Virus record (IMG/VR): IMGVR_UViG_3300035188_001352
Span: 1 to 64,000 of that record
From: a virus
DNA: 64,000 nt
Reading direction: 5' to 3' (one strand)
Shown here: positions 26,456 through 35,019 of the stretch, in pieces
Numbering within the stretch: position 1 is the first letter of the stretch
Layout of the letters: each line of letters opens with the position of its first letter
Program-made: the position numbers and the translations under genes
Notes under the pieces: generated by a model
Database searches by the model: none
Told to the model about the DNA's origin: nothing
What the model saw: only the letters and a program-made list of their open reading frames with translations

Positions 26456-27120
26456 AGTTCTGCGTATTCGTCCAGGTCGTTTTCAATAAGTTCTCGTTGG
26501 CATTCAATAAAATTTCCAAGTGGTAAATATTTGTTGATAATATTACAAGCATTTCTTAAATTCACTTTAATTTTTACTTCATCTTGAGATTTACCAGAAT
26601 GGTGGTCAATAAATCCTACATGCTTCAAGTCTCTAATTTTTAGTAATGATAATAAGGGCCCTTCATATAAAGCACTAGTTATTAACCATCCATCAAGTCT
26701 TTTGACATACTTATTGAAATTTGTAAAATCAAAGTTTCTAATTCTTGATGTATCAAGTCTATTACTAATATCTGATGGAAATCCATCAAGAGATTGTATT
26801 TGGTTACCTGTAGAAAATTCAATACCACCTTCGCCAACTATTTCAGGAAAGTTCTTGAACGTCTTAGGAACATTCCATATTACTAATCGAAGAGCTTCTG
26901 CAATTGGAAATAGTAATTCATCATTGTCATCAAACATGCAATGCTCAATAATTAAAGGTTTCTTCAAATAGATTTTTCCATTCTTAACTGCATGTCGTGG
27001 AAATTTATTCGGAAACCTACATCTGCCAAGTTCTCCACTCTTATACTTTCCAATCATTTCACGGATTTGTTTATCATCCGGATTAGAAGCTTCAGATAAG
27101 TATTGCTTAAAGCTCTGCAT
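26452..27120 (-). CDS. array family B10: CTS-headed, type 1 LRR paralog
   Basis: A 222-residue protein. Start MQSFKQYLSEAS at 27120 was chosen by paralog alignment. The type 1 module (KNGKIYLKKPLIIEH, DNDELLFPIAEALRLVIW) continues PKTFKNFPEIVGEG, IQSLDGFPSDIS, DFTNFNKYV and GPLLSLLKI. The tail is ECQRELIENDLDEYAEL. It shares 14 bases with B11. Confidence 0.85.
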   Translation of the reverse strand: MQSFKQYLSEASNPDDKQIREMIGKYKSGELGRCRFPNKFPRHAVKNGKIYLKKPLIIEHCMFDDNDELLFPIAEALRLVIWNVPKTFKNFPEIVGEGGIEFSTGNQIQSLDGFPSDISNRLDTSRIRNFDFTNFNKYVKRLDGWLITSALYEGPLLSLLKIRDLKHVGFIDHHSGKSQDEVKIKVNLRNACNIINKYLPLGNFIECQRELIENDLDEYAEL

Positions 27121-27793
27121 AATCGTCCAAGTCAAGTTCAATTAGTTTTCGTTGGCAAGCTATAAAGTCTTTTCCTGTATCGAAATATTCCTTTACAATG
27201 TTAAACCATTGAACTTTAGCTGAAGCATATAATGTTATAGCATTCTTTATCTTTAGTAATCCTAATACATTTTGTGTTATATTAGAAGAGTCACCCATAG
27301 AAATCTGTTTAGCAGATAATATGACTTTATGTATATCTTGTAAGGATTTGACACTTTCTTCAATGATAACGTGATTGACTTCAACTGTAGTCGTTTTATC
27401 AAAGTTATCTTCTAAGATAACTACTGGCATTTCAGAAGATACTGGTTCAAAGTCATTCTTATAAATTTCATACTTATCTGCTAACTTGATAAACTTTGTT
27501 GCTATAGTATCAAGTTGCGGTTTAGTATAATGAGTATGGGGTTCAAGAACTAAATGAAACGTTACTCTATCAACTCCAAAATGATAGACTTCTTTTACTT
27601 TAGGAAGATTTGCTTTTTCACAGAGTTCAGATAATTCACGAATAATTATATTGTTTCGCTGAAAAAGCTGTTCTCTATTATACTTTGGAGAAATGTAATC
27701 ATCTCCACGTACTTTTATTTGAAGAAGCAATGGGCGAATTGGTTCTACCCAATGATCATTGCCTTCTGCTAAGTATTCTTTAAAACTCCGCAT
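27107..27793 (-). CDS. array family B11: CTS-headed, type 2 paralog
   Basis: A 228-residue protein with head MRSFKEYLAEGN. The type 2 module has VYHFGVDRVTFHLVLEP and EMPVVILEDNFDKTT, followed by SLQDIHKVI, VLGLLKIKNA and the tail ACQRKLIELDLDDYAEL. It shares 14 bases with B12. Confidence 0.85.
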   Translation of the reverse strand: MRSFKEYLAEGNDHWVEPIRPLLLQIKVRGDDYISPKYNREQLFQRNNIIIRELSELCEKANLPKVKEVYHFGVDRVTFHLVLEPHTHYTKPQLDTIATKFIKLADKYEIYKNDFEPVSSEMPVVILEDNFDKTTTVEVNHVIIEESVKSLQDIHKVILSAKQISMGDSSNITQNVLGLLKIKNAITLYASAKVQWFNIVKEYFDTGKDFIACQRKLIELDLDDYAEL

Positions 27794-28451
27794 ATTCGTC
27801 TAAGTCTTTTTCAATGAGTTCTCGTTGGCAAGCAATAGCATTTCTATTGCCTTGCAAATAAGGATTGACAATTGAATACCATCGTGGGCTATTACTTCCA
27901 AAAGGACCTGCGCCAATAATATTGACTGGCATTTTTAGTTTGAGCAAACTAAGTATTCCCCCTTTTATCATATTTGCTTTATAAAGTCTGAACTCATCAC
28001 ACTTTAGAATAACTTTATCTAAGTTAGAAATCGATTGACCTTCTTCACACCAATATGAAATGTTACCATCATTTATACTTAGCTTAAAATTTGGAAATCC
28101 AAAACAAGATAACTCAGCTGTAGAAAATTTTACTTGTAATTCAGGTGAAATCTTAGTCGTAAAAAACTCATTCACAGTTGAACTAATAGTATCACGTAAC
28201 TTTTGAATAGTTTCTGCTTGACACTGGATTTGTTTTGTTATCTTAAACTTCAAATCAATTCCATAAGTAGTACTGAGATAACTTGAAATATCATAACCTT
28301 TCTTTTTTGCTACTTTTATTATCAAATTTTTAAGCTCAGATTCTAAAGAATATGGAGAATATTCAATTTTGACTTTAGTTTCAACAAACATCCCAAGTTG
28401 AATATTTGAATCAGTTTCTACTTCTTGTAAGTATTCTTTAAAACTCTGCAT
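27780..28451 (-). CDS. array family B12: CTS-headed, type 2 paralog
   Basis: A 223-residue protein. I placed the start at MQSFKEYLQEVE (28451). The frame is open 66 bases further, but that part overlaps the B13 coding end. The type 2 module (FVETKVKIEYSPYSLES, ELSCFGFPNFKLSINDGN) continues SISNLDKVI, GGILSLLKLKM and the tail ACQRELIEKDLDEYAEF. Confidence 0.85.
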   Translation of the reverse strand: MQSFKEYLQEVETDSNIQLGMFVETKVKIEYSPYSLESELKNLIIKVAKKKGYDISSYLSTTYGIDLKFKITKQIQCQAETIQKLRDTISSTVNEFFTTKISPELQVKFSTAELSCFGFPNFKLSINDGNISYWCEEGQSISNLDKVILKCDEFRLYKANMIKGGILSLLKLKMPVNIIGAGPFGSNSPRWYSIVNPYLQGNRNAIACQRELIEKDLDEYAEF

Positions 28452-29076
28452 ATTCGTCCAAGTCGCTTTCAATAAGTTTACGTTGACAAGCAATAGCATC
28501 ATGTCGATTTGCTTCACAATATTTAGTTACAATTTTGCATGCTTCCTTTAGTTCGTCAGAAGCAGTTGATAATGGCGAAACCTTCATTAGGTTTTGTATC
28601 TTAACAAAGCTTAGTAACCCTTTAGTTTCTTCAGGTATTGAAATTGAATAGACTTTTTTGACCACTTTTTCAATACCTTTGAAATTGATAATACCTGTAT
28701 TATGCAGATAGATATCTTCAGCTTCTTCAGGTAAGTATTCAACTGAAGTAATGTTCTTACCCTTTACATTGAACTGTCCACCCACAAATTTTGGTACCCC
28801 TTTCAAGTCAATCATATCATTTGCTAATACATGAACATCTTTAGTACATTCTCTAAAGTTGATTGGCAATACACACTGCTTCCCTTTGTACCAGACCAAA
28901 TCACTTCCAGAAATTGATAAACTCCAATGACATGTGATACTCATATCTTTATGAATTTCATAATTCCCCTGACCAATGCCATGAGCTTTCATCCAAGCAT
29001 TGATTTGAGACTTCTTAGTATAGAAAGTCGATTCGCGTTCTTCTTTTAGTAAGTATTGTTTGAAAGTATTAGACAC
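28438..29076 (-). CDS. array family B13: first paralog of array B, LRR type
   Basis: A 212-residue protein with head MSNTFKQYLLKEE, two residues longer than usual. The type 5-like N-module (KKSQINAWMKAHGIG, YKGKQCVLPINF) is followed by MIDLKGVPKFVGG, ITSVEYLPEEAE, IINFKGIEKVV and GLLSFVKIQNL. The tail is ACQRKLIESDLDEYAEF. It overlaps the 29069-29281 gene by 8 bases. Confidence 0.85.
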   Translation of the reverse strand: MSNTFKQYLLKEERESTFYTKKSQINAWMKAHGIGQGNYEIHKDMSITCHWSLSISGSDLVWYKGKQCVLPINFRECTKDVHVLANDMIDLKGVPKFVGGQFNVKGKNITSVEYLPEEAEDIYLHNTGIINFKGIEKVVKKVYSISIPEETKGLLSFVKIQNLMKVSPLSTASDELKEACKIVTKYCEANRHDAIACQRKLIESDLDEYAEF

Positions 29077-29281
29077 CTGGCCCTTCCTCCATTACAGGAA
29101 TCAAAAAGCTTTCACCTGCTTTAGGAACTCGTAAGCCATTGACTTCATTGAACTTGTCCATTAGCTGCTTCAAGATTTCGCCATGAATGTACTTATTCTT
29201 ATAACGAATAGCTGCTTCAATGGTCATACCAGGCATGAACAGGAAGGGTTCGTAACCAGAAATTGTTATTTGGCATTCCAT
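29069..29281 (-). CDS. small protein, weakly LysM/tail-X-like
   Basis: A 70-residue protein. Its C-terminal half (LRVPKAGESFLIPVME) resembles the end of LysM or tail protein X modules, which sit in baseplates. The remainder (MTIEAAIRYKNKYIHGEILKQL) is helical. It lies between a 394-residue gene and array B with overlaps on both sides. The structural role is a weak inference. Confidence 0.55.
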   Translation of the reverse strand: MECQITISGYEPFLFMPGMTIEAAIRYKNKYIHGEILKQLMDKFNEVNGLRVPKAGESFLIPVMEEGPGV

Positions 29282-30450
29282 TTATTGAAGCTCTCAATGT
29301 TGATTGAATCGACCACGATTGAAGATTTGTCAAGTTTCATATAAACTTTAATTGCGGAAGGAACCCTAAACTTTTCCATTGCAACTTCTAAAGCTTCTTC
29401 ATCATTAGGGTATTCGTTTCTAATATTTTTGCGATATTCACTTAATGCTTTCCAATAGTTATGATACTCATTACTCTGTGAGTCTAACTGGTATTCAATG
29501 TGACTACGATTATGTTCAGCAACTTGTTTAGCACGAAGGTAATCAAAGTCTAAACGGTTGTACTTCAATATGTACGGAAGACCATTAATTTTGATTTTGT
29601 CCAAGAACCCTTCATTCTTTATTAAGTCAAGAAATTCTTCTGGAGTATCTGCTGCTGGAGCTTTATGTTCTTTGTAAGTATCTAAACGAGCGTTCAACTT
29701 AGCTTTCATCATGCTTATCCAATTTCTCATACCTTTTTCAGTAGATAAATCTTCTTTAGGCGGAGTTATTAAATGAGCATACTTAGCATCAATCTCACGA
29801 GCTTTTTTGCGTCGAGCATTTAGGGCAGTTCGTTCTTCATCGCTTCTGATAACTTTTACTTTGATTGAACCTGTTTTACCATAAATTTCTTTTTGACCTT
29901 TCATTAATGCAATAAGTGCTTTATATAGTTTTCCTTCTGAACCTTCAGATGTTTTGAGGTCTTCAAGTTCCGCTTTCTTGAAGGCAGCCATAATTTCAGA
30001 AGATTGATTCATCAAATCATGGTCATCTTTGAAAAAGTTTTGCCAAGAACATGCCCAAATGTAAAGTTCTTTGTTGTCATGTCCAGGATGAGGTGGAAGT
30101 TTCAAAAGCGATAGCACTTGTCTATCATCAAATAGTATTACTACGCCCTTGACAGTTTCATCATCTTTAATTAGACGATGCAGTTCAGCTGCACTTTTAG
30201 CGTTTGGAACTTCATCTATCTTTGCATATTGTCCTAAGAACGACGGGAACTTATGTTTAGTAGTACGAGAATAATTAACGCTTCCGCCATAATATCGTCC
30301 TCTTTCATATTCAAGTGAAGTTTTTAGAACCTTTAGTAAATCAGGTTCAATGAAAGAAAGATTCTTCAAATCTTCAAATAGAAGTTCAAAGAAATTATCT
30401 TCTTCTATAATAACTTTATTAGTAGAAGAAAAGAGTTCAAATATTTTCAT
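29266..30450 (-). CDS. hypothetical protein with array-like head
   Basis: A 394-residue, charged, largely helical protein. It begins MKIFELFSSTNK, very like the MKIKELFE heads of the array family, with a possible IEE site at about residues 15-17 (VIIEEDN). It lacks the DLDEYAEF tail. It opens the array B transcript and has a late-type box AATAAATA upstream (30491-30498). It could be another prohead-targeted protein. No domain is recognised. Confidence 0.65.
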   Translation of the reverse strand: MKIFELFSSTNKVIIEEDNFFELLFEDLKNLSFIEPDLLKVLKTSLEYERGRYYGGSVNYSRTTKHKFPSFLGQYAKIDEVPNAKSAAELHRLIKDDETVKGVVILFDDRQVLSLLKLPPHPGHDNKELYIWACSWQNFFKDDHDLMNQSSEIMAAFKKAELEDLKTSEGSEGKLYKALIALMKGQKEIYGKTGSIKVKVIRSDEERTALNARRKKAREIDAKYAHLITPPKEDLSTEKGMRNWISMMKAKLNARLDTYKEHKAPAADTPEEFLDLIKNEGFLDKIKINGLPYILKYNRLDFDYLRAKQVAEHNRSHIEYQLDSQSNEYHNYWKALSEYRKNIRNEYPNDEEALEVAMEKFRVPSAIKVYMKLDKSSIVVDSINIESFNKWNAK

Positions 30451-30490
30451 GAGAGTACAAACCGATATAAGTTAGATTATAGTGATAAGT

Positions 30491-30506
30491 TATTTATTGA
30501 TAAATA
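30491..30506. promoter_or_regulatory. divergent late-like promoter boxes
   Basis: AATAAATA on the minus strand (30491-30498) faces the 30450 gene, and GATAAATA on the plus strand (30499-30506) faces the gp13-like gene. The two abut back to back in the 102-base gap between divergent genes. Confidence 0.5.
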
Positions 30507-30552
30507 GTTTATACGTATCATCCAATAACTTTATCGTGGACATATTACTCAT

Positions 30553-32067
30553 ATGACAACAATCAATGACAATAACGAATTTTCAACTGCTGAACTTTGG
30601 GCTGAAGGGCGAGCAGTCACTCTTACCTTAACTCGCCCTACTCCAACGACAGTTCAATTGTCTTGGACAATTCCAACATCAACCATTGCTTATAAAGGTC
30701 AAGTCGTTCTTCTTTCGACCTCTCCATTAGAAGTTGCTCAACAACCTGTCGATGGTGTTCGTTACACGAGTTCAACTGACTTATTAGTTGCAGCTGATAC
30801 AATAGGTGGCGCTCAAGTAGTATCTGCAAATTATTGGATATTTCAAGACCCTCTTACTACTCAATCGGTTACTATTACTAATGCTGACCCTAACGAAGTC
30901 TATTACGCATCTATTCATATATGTACTAATGTCATTCAGTACTATCCATTTGGTTCAAAATCATATGCACTAGATGGGTCACGAGCTGAACATAATGTTG
31001 ATGGATATACTGGTTCAATTCCTCAATCAACAACACCTCCACTCAATCCAACAGTTGGACAGGTCTTCTATAACCCTGTGTCAAATTCTGTATCAATGTG
31101 GAACGGTGCTGCATGGATACCTGCAAGTGCAGGTACAGTCAAAACAGGTCATGCTTTTCCAACCTCTCCAATTGCTGGTGAGTTCTTCTATAACTTAAAC
31201 ACACATATCTTATATGTATGGAATGCGGTTCAATGGATACAAGCTAACGTTGACCAAGTGGGAACCCCTTCATATGATAAGGTTCCAATCGGCACGACAG
31301 GTTCGTTAGACGAACGAGTTCGATTGGTCAATGTATTGAAAGCACAACTTGGTTGGCCTTCAGTATGTGTCGAATTGAAGGAAGAAAATTTTGAGACTGC
31401 TATCGACATTTCACTATCTGAGTTTAGAAGACGTGCTGATAATGCATATGAAAGAAGACATATTTTCTTTACTGTTACAGCTGGACAAAATGCTTATTAC
31501 ATGAATGACCCGACAGTTGGAACTGATAGAATAGTTGACATCTATAAAGCTCATCGTGTTAGCACTATCGGTTTGAATGTATTGGGTGGAGATAATGGTA
31601 TCTATTCGCAAATCTTTTACAATCAGTTTTTCTATGGAAGTCAGATTGATATTCTTTCAATTCACTTAGCTCAACAACTTGCAGAAGAGTATGGTAAAAT
31701 CTTTGCAGCAGATTGGCCATTTGAATGGAATGAAGCTAAGCGAGAATTTAATATACTTCGCAAAATCTATAAAGATGAGAAAGTAGTATTAGAATGCTTT
31801 ATGGAACGTTCTGAGCAAGAGTTATTGACAGATAGATGGGCTAAGAATTGGATACGCGACTGGGCATTAGCGAAATGCTGGGAGATGTTAGGGATGAACC
31901 GTTCTAAGTTTGGTACGTTACCTGGAGCAGGTGGTGGATTGACATTAAATGGTGACATGTTACTCCAGAAGTCAGAAACCATGTATACAGAACTTATGAG
32001 ACAGATGAACGATTTTGAAGTTGGCAACAACGTAGGTGGCGGAAATGTTGCTTTCTTATTAGGCTAA
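30553..32067 (+). CDS. 13: neck protein (T4 gp13-like) with N-terminal extension
   Basis: A 504-residue protein. The C-terminal half matches the gp13 layout: RVRLVNVLKAQLGWPSVCVEL then FETAIDISLSEFRRRADNAY (about 258-300), RIVDIYKAHRV, WAKNWIRDWALAKCWEMLG and the signature LPGAGGGLTLNGD (about 455-468). T4 gp13 is 309 residues. Here about 200 extra N-terminal residues carry a fibronectin-like beta domain and two GQVFYN...VSMWNGAAW-type repeats (about 175-230), like those in the 3777-4214 protein. gp13 closes the portal vertex and joins the head to the tail. Confidence 0.75.
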   Translation: MTTINDNNEFSTAELWAEGRAVTLTLTRPTPTTVQLSWTIPTSTIAYKGQVVLLSTSPLEVAQQPVDGVRYTSSTDLLVAADTIGGAQVVSANYWIFQDPLTTQSVTITNADPNEVYYASIHICTNVIQYYPFGSKSYALDGSRAEHNVDGYTGSIPQSTTPPLNPTVGQVFYNPVSNSVSMWNGAAWIPASAGTVKTGHAFPTSPIAGEFFYNLNTHILYVWNAVQWIQANVDQVGTPSYDKVPIGTTGSLDERVRLVNVLKAQLGWPSVCVELKEENFETAIDISLSEFRRRADNAYERRHIFFTVTAGQNAYYMNDPTVGTDRIVDIYKAHRVSTIGLNVLGGDNGIYSQIFYNQFFYGSQIDILSIHLAQQLAEEYGKIFAADWPFEWNEAKREFNILRKIYKDEKVVLECFMERSEQELLTDRWAKNWIRDWALAKCWEMLGMNRSKFGTLPGAGGGLTLNGDMLLQKSETMYTELMRQMNDFEVGNNVGGGNVAFLLG

Positions 32068-32762
32068 AAAGTAGCATACTCGTCAAAATCGTTTTCAATA
32101 AGTTCACGTTGACACGTAATTACATCTTTTGATTTCATATGACTATTGACAATATCTGACAGAGTTCGTAAAGCATTTACTCGTTCATTAGGAGTGCCAA
32201 CTTCAGATACACCAAATTCATCATTGAAACTAATTCCTATTAGTTTTGGTATTTTTAGTACTCCAAGAATTGCATATCCAAGAGTACTTGGTAAAGGTAA
32301 TCGTTCAGCAATAAAGCCATCTTTACCAAAGTACTTATCAATGCCAGATAAAGAATGTAATGATTGACATCTTGATAAATCTAATCTTCCATTGATTTTC
32401 TTTGGAATGCCTTCAAAAGAAGTTAGATTTCCTTCAACAATCACATCGCCATCCACGGAAGAAAGTAATCGATAAAACTCGTTCTTCTGACTATCTGGAA
32501 TACAGGAATCAATATTACCACGAACTTTTTCAAATGTTATAAGTTGTTTTTGTTGAACTCTTGATGGAACATTATATTGCCAATTATTAAAAGCGGTACC
32601 CACATAATTATCATACATTGTTTTGACAGAAATCCTCATCCCTGAGGAAAATGTCATCTTACTGACATTCGGTTCACTGTCTCCAAAGTATGATTGAGAA
32701 TAGTCAGGCTCAAATTGACCTAAAAACAATTCTCTAAACTTATCCATCGATAACGAACTCAT
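32064..32762 (-). CDS. array family C1: isolated paralog
   Basis: A 232-residue member away from the arrays, convergent with the gp13-like gene (4-base overlap). The head is divergent (MSSLSMDKFRELFLGQFE; a start at MDKF, 32747, is equally possible). The LRR-like units LTSFEGIPKKING and LHSLSGIDKYF precede YAILGVLKIPKL. The tail is TCQRELIENDFDEYATF. It follows the exported protein gene at 32764 after one base. Confidence 0.8.
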   Translation of the reverse strand: MSSLSMDKFRELFLGQFEPDYSQSYFGDSEPNVSKMTFSSGMRISVKTMYDNYVGTAFNNWQYNVPSRVQQKQLITFEKVRGNIDSCIPDSQKNEFYRLLSSVDGDVIVEGNLTSFEGIPKKINGRLDLSRCQSLHSLSGIDKYFGKDGFIAERLPLPSTLGYAILGVLKIPKLIGISFNDEFGVSEVGTPNERVNALRTLSDIVNSHMKSKDVITCQRELIENDFDEYATF

Positions 32763-32763
32763 T

Positions 32764-33060
32764 TTAGTCGATAATTGAAAGCTCTAATTTTGGGAATTCT
32801 AATTCAGGTAATGGAGGATTGATAACATTAGACGGTACATCAGATTCAGGTGTTTCAATTTTTGGAATAGTTGCATCGTCGATAACACCATCAGTTTTTA
32901 GAATCATAGCACTTCCGGCAACACGACGACGGTCAGGATTGTTTGTCATGGTTGATTCATTTACTACAGTTGCGGCTGCAGCCGTTTTAGGGGTAACAAC
33001 TACAGGTTGTGCAAAACAAACGTTAGCACTGATAAGTAAAAGGGTTAGTAAGTATTTCAT
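32764..33060 (-). CDS. small exported protein
   Basis: A 98-residue protein with a typical signal peptide (MKYLLTLLLISANVCFA, cut about residue 17) and a Pro-rich, low-complexity mature part (PESDVPSNVINPPLPELEFP). It is probably periplasmic. It is the last exported-protein gene in a minus-strand run that starts at 36388. The function is unknown. Confidence 0.6.
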   Translation of the reverse strand: MKYLLTLLLISANVCFAQPVVVTPKTAAAATVVNESTMTNNPDRRRVAGSAMILKTDGVIDDATIPKIETPESDVPSNVINPPLPELEFPKLELSIID

Positions 33061-33097
33061 AATTAAGTTCTCCTTTGTGAGAAATGTGGTTATAAGT

Positions 33098-33592
33098 TTA
33101 TTCAGGTAATACGATTAGCAGTGTTCCTTCAGGCAAAGTATTCAATTTTTGATAGAAGAAATCAGAATCAACATTGATACATCCACCGGTAATACGGTTA
33201 TCATCTATTTGCGGACTTTTCAATCTTTCAATTCTTTTTTGGTCAGGATTCCCCTTCCAAAGTGGATGAATAGCTGCAACTGCATTCTGACCTTTGATAA
33301 AAACTAGCATATCTTCACCTAATCGCCATGAAAAAGTTTTAGATGTTTTGAACGAACCTGATGGAGTGACATAGTTCGTTTTAGACGGATAATCATATAC
33401 ATTCATATCTAGCTTATCAGATTTCACTTTACCAAATAAAGCTGGTTGAGTAATTTTTTGACCAGTTTCAGGATAAAATACTGATATCGTTGCTTGTTTT
33501 TTATCCGCGATAATAACAGGATCTTTGTCAGTAGAGGCTGTTACTAACTGCGAAAAGCTAATCGTTATCAAAAAGGCAAATACTGATTTCAT
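33098..33592 (-). CDS. exported L,D-transpeptidase-like (YkuD) protein
   Basis: A 164-residue protein with a signal peptide (about 1-19). The mature part shows YkuD-fold hallmarks: TPSGSFKTSKTFSW (about 76-89), AIHPLWKG with the His near 109, and TGGCINVDSDFF (about 136-147) matching the catalytic (S/T)xGC(I/V) motif. Such enzymes form 3-3 crosslinks in peptidoglycan or attach lipoproteins to it. It has no separate peptidoglycan-binding domain. It follows the lipoprotein gene with a 4-base overlap. The catalytic arrangement looks complete, but activity is inferred. Confidence 0.75.
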   Translation of the reverse strand: MKSVFAFLITISFSQLVTASTDKDPVIIADKKQATISVFYPETGQKITQPALFGKVKSDKLDMNVYDYPSKTNYVTPSGSFKTSKTFSWRLGEDMLVFIKGQNAVAAIHPLWKGNPDQKRIERLKSPQIDDNRITGGCINVDSDFFYQKLNTLPEGTLLIVLPE

Positions 33593-34164
33593 AGTTCTAA
33601 TGTATCTTTTTCTTCTGGAGTTTGGATATCTTCTTCAAGAGTATCACAGGTTAAACGATTAGTAGTTTTTTCATAATCTGCATCACGAACTCTCATTTCA
33701 TTGATATAACCCGATGGGGGTATTGCAATTGCAACATCGTCAAAAGCCCAAATAGTTTGAGTCATTTTACCGATTTTGATAAATGCATTTTTGTCAATTA
33801 AGAACTCATATGGAAGAGAAGTTTCAAATGTAAAATCTTGTAATCTCCAATCTATAGTAACACATTTTGGAGTAGAAGATTTATTATTTCCATTGATAAC
33901 CCATACATCGAGTTTAACACCACGATGTTCAATTGGTGCTGAACGAACAGCTTCAATAACTACATCATCTTCTTCTTTTACCTTTACATAGTCTGCAGTT
34001 TTTTCAGATACAAACGGGTCTTCTTTTTTCTTCTGAGCGTTTTTGACTTTATTGATTTGATCATATTCTAATTTTTCAGCATCGTATTCTTGTATAGTCA
34101 TACAACCTGTACTTAAGAATATGCTAATACCTATTACTAACAACAACGATGAATGTTTAAACAT
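33589..34164 (-). CDS. lipoprotein
   Basis: A 191-residue protein with a hydrophobic segment and lipobox LSTGC, so it is probably an envelope lipoprotein. I preferred the ATG at 34162-34164 (AGAGGT about ten bases upstream). The frame is open further to a TTG at 34194. The mature part has a charged linker (KKKEDPFVSEKTADY) and a beta-rich domain. It is co-translated with the YkuD-like gene. Confidence 0.65.
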   Translation of the reverse strand: MFKHSSLLLVIGISIFLSTGCMTIQEYDAEKLEYDQINKVKNAQKKKEDPFVSEKTADYVKVKEEDDVVIEAVRSAPIEHRGVKLDVWVINGNNKSSTPKCVTIDWRLQDFTFETSLPYEFLIDKNAFIKIGKMTQTIWAFDDVAIAIPPSGYINEMRVRDADYEKTTNRLTCDTLEEDIQTPEEKDTLEL

Positions 34165-34244
34165 TTGATTCATAACCTCTGTAGGTATAAACAAAAACTG
34201 CCGGTTATCAGACCGAAATCCAACACCAGCAGTTTGTATTGTGT

Positions 34245-34282
34245 CTAAGATTTAAAACTTACCGGTAAGTCTTATTCTTAGT
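34245..34282 (-). terminator. possible terminator hairpin
   Basis: The palindrome ACTTACCGGTAAGT (34257-34270), flanked by CTAAGA/TCTTAG arms (34245-34250, 34276-34281), overlaps the end of the 34278 gene. There is no strong U-run, so this is weak. Confidence 0.35.
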
Positions 34283-34907
34283 AAGTGCGTGAAGCTTGAG
34301 CTTGTTCAAGTTGATTCAAGATTTCTTGAGTACGTTTTGCAACTTCATCTTGGTCATCACGAACAACTGCATCAGTAGCAGGAGCAGGCACTTCTTTTAC
34401 AACTTCAGCAACAGGTGCTGGAGCAGGAGCAGGAGCCGCTACAGTATAGATACCACCGTCTTCAGCACAAGGACGGCCAACACGTTTAAATGCTTCACGA
34501 ACTAAATCGCTGTCACACATAATTTCTTTAGCAGCTTGAACATCGCCGAAAGTTTTAATCTCACGAGCATCTAAACGACGTACGCAAGCTGAATCTCTCC
34601 AGGTTGTACCAAAGCTGAAAGAACCACCAGAAAAACCACCACCAACTGAAGTTGAACCCATACAGGTTTCAGTCAAAGTAGTTGTCAAAGCAGGAGCAGC
34701 AGCAAAGCCAACAGCTTTTGACATATCAGAAGCAGCAACATTGTTTACGCTGTTATCATTACCTAAACCTGCACCACGACCTTCACCACCAACTGCAACA
34801 CCGGCACTTTGAGTTTGATTCGATCTTGCTTCAGAACCTGAGTTCACATCCGCAAAGCTAGTTGCAGAAATACACAACAAAGCGATAATTGCGATTATTT
34901 TTTTCAT
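34278..34907 (-). CDS. exported protein with Ala/Pro-rich linker
   Basis: A 209-residue protein. Start MKKIIAIIAL at 34907 gives a clean signal peptide (cut near ATSFA). The mature part has a Gly-rich section (GGEGRGAGLGN), four cysteines (MGSTS context Cys, ACVRRLD, MCDSD, RPCAED) and an APAPAPAP linker before an acidic, helical C-terminus. It is probably periplasmic or surface-exposed. The function is unknown. Confidence 0.65.
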   Translation of the reverse strand: MKKIIAIIALLCISATSFADVNSGSEARSNQTQSAGVAVGGEGRGAGLGNDNSVNNVAASDMSKAVGFAAAPALTTTLTETCMGSTSVGGGFSGGSFSFGTTWRDSACVRRLDAREIKTFGDVQAAKEIMCDSDLVREAFKRVGRPCAEDGGIYTVAAPAPAPAPVAEVVKEVPAPATDAVVRDDQDEVAKRTQEILNQLEQAQASRTY

Positions 34908-34937
34908 GTCATTTCCTTTAAAAAAGATTATTTGAAT

Positions 34938-34976
34938 AAACAGTGGGTGAGTATAAAAAACATACTCACCCACTAT
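34938..34976 (-). terminator. terminator-like hairpin
   Basis: A 13-bp perfect inverted repeat (AGTGGGTGAGTAT at 34942-34954 with 34962-34974) and a 7-base loop lie between the stop at 35020 and the start at 34907. No long U tract follows on the minus strand, so it may be a terminator or an mRNA end-protecting hairpin. Confidence 0.65.
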
Positions 34977-35019
34977 TCAATTTACACCGCTAAGCAGTTA
35001 GTATAATCAAAAGTTCGTA

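Noticed and set aside
6647-29076. Gene arrays as a transposon or CRISPR-like array
   Set aside because: Units are full genes of about 650-900 bases with different middles. There is no transposase, no terminal repeats, no short regular spacers and no cas genes.
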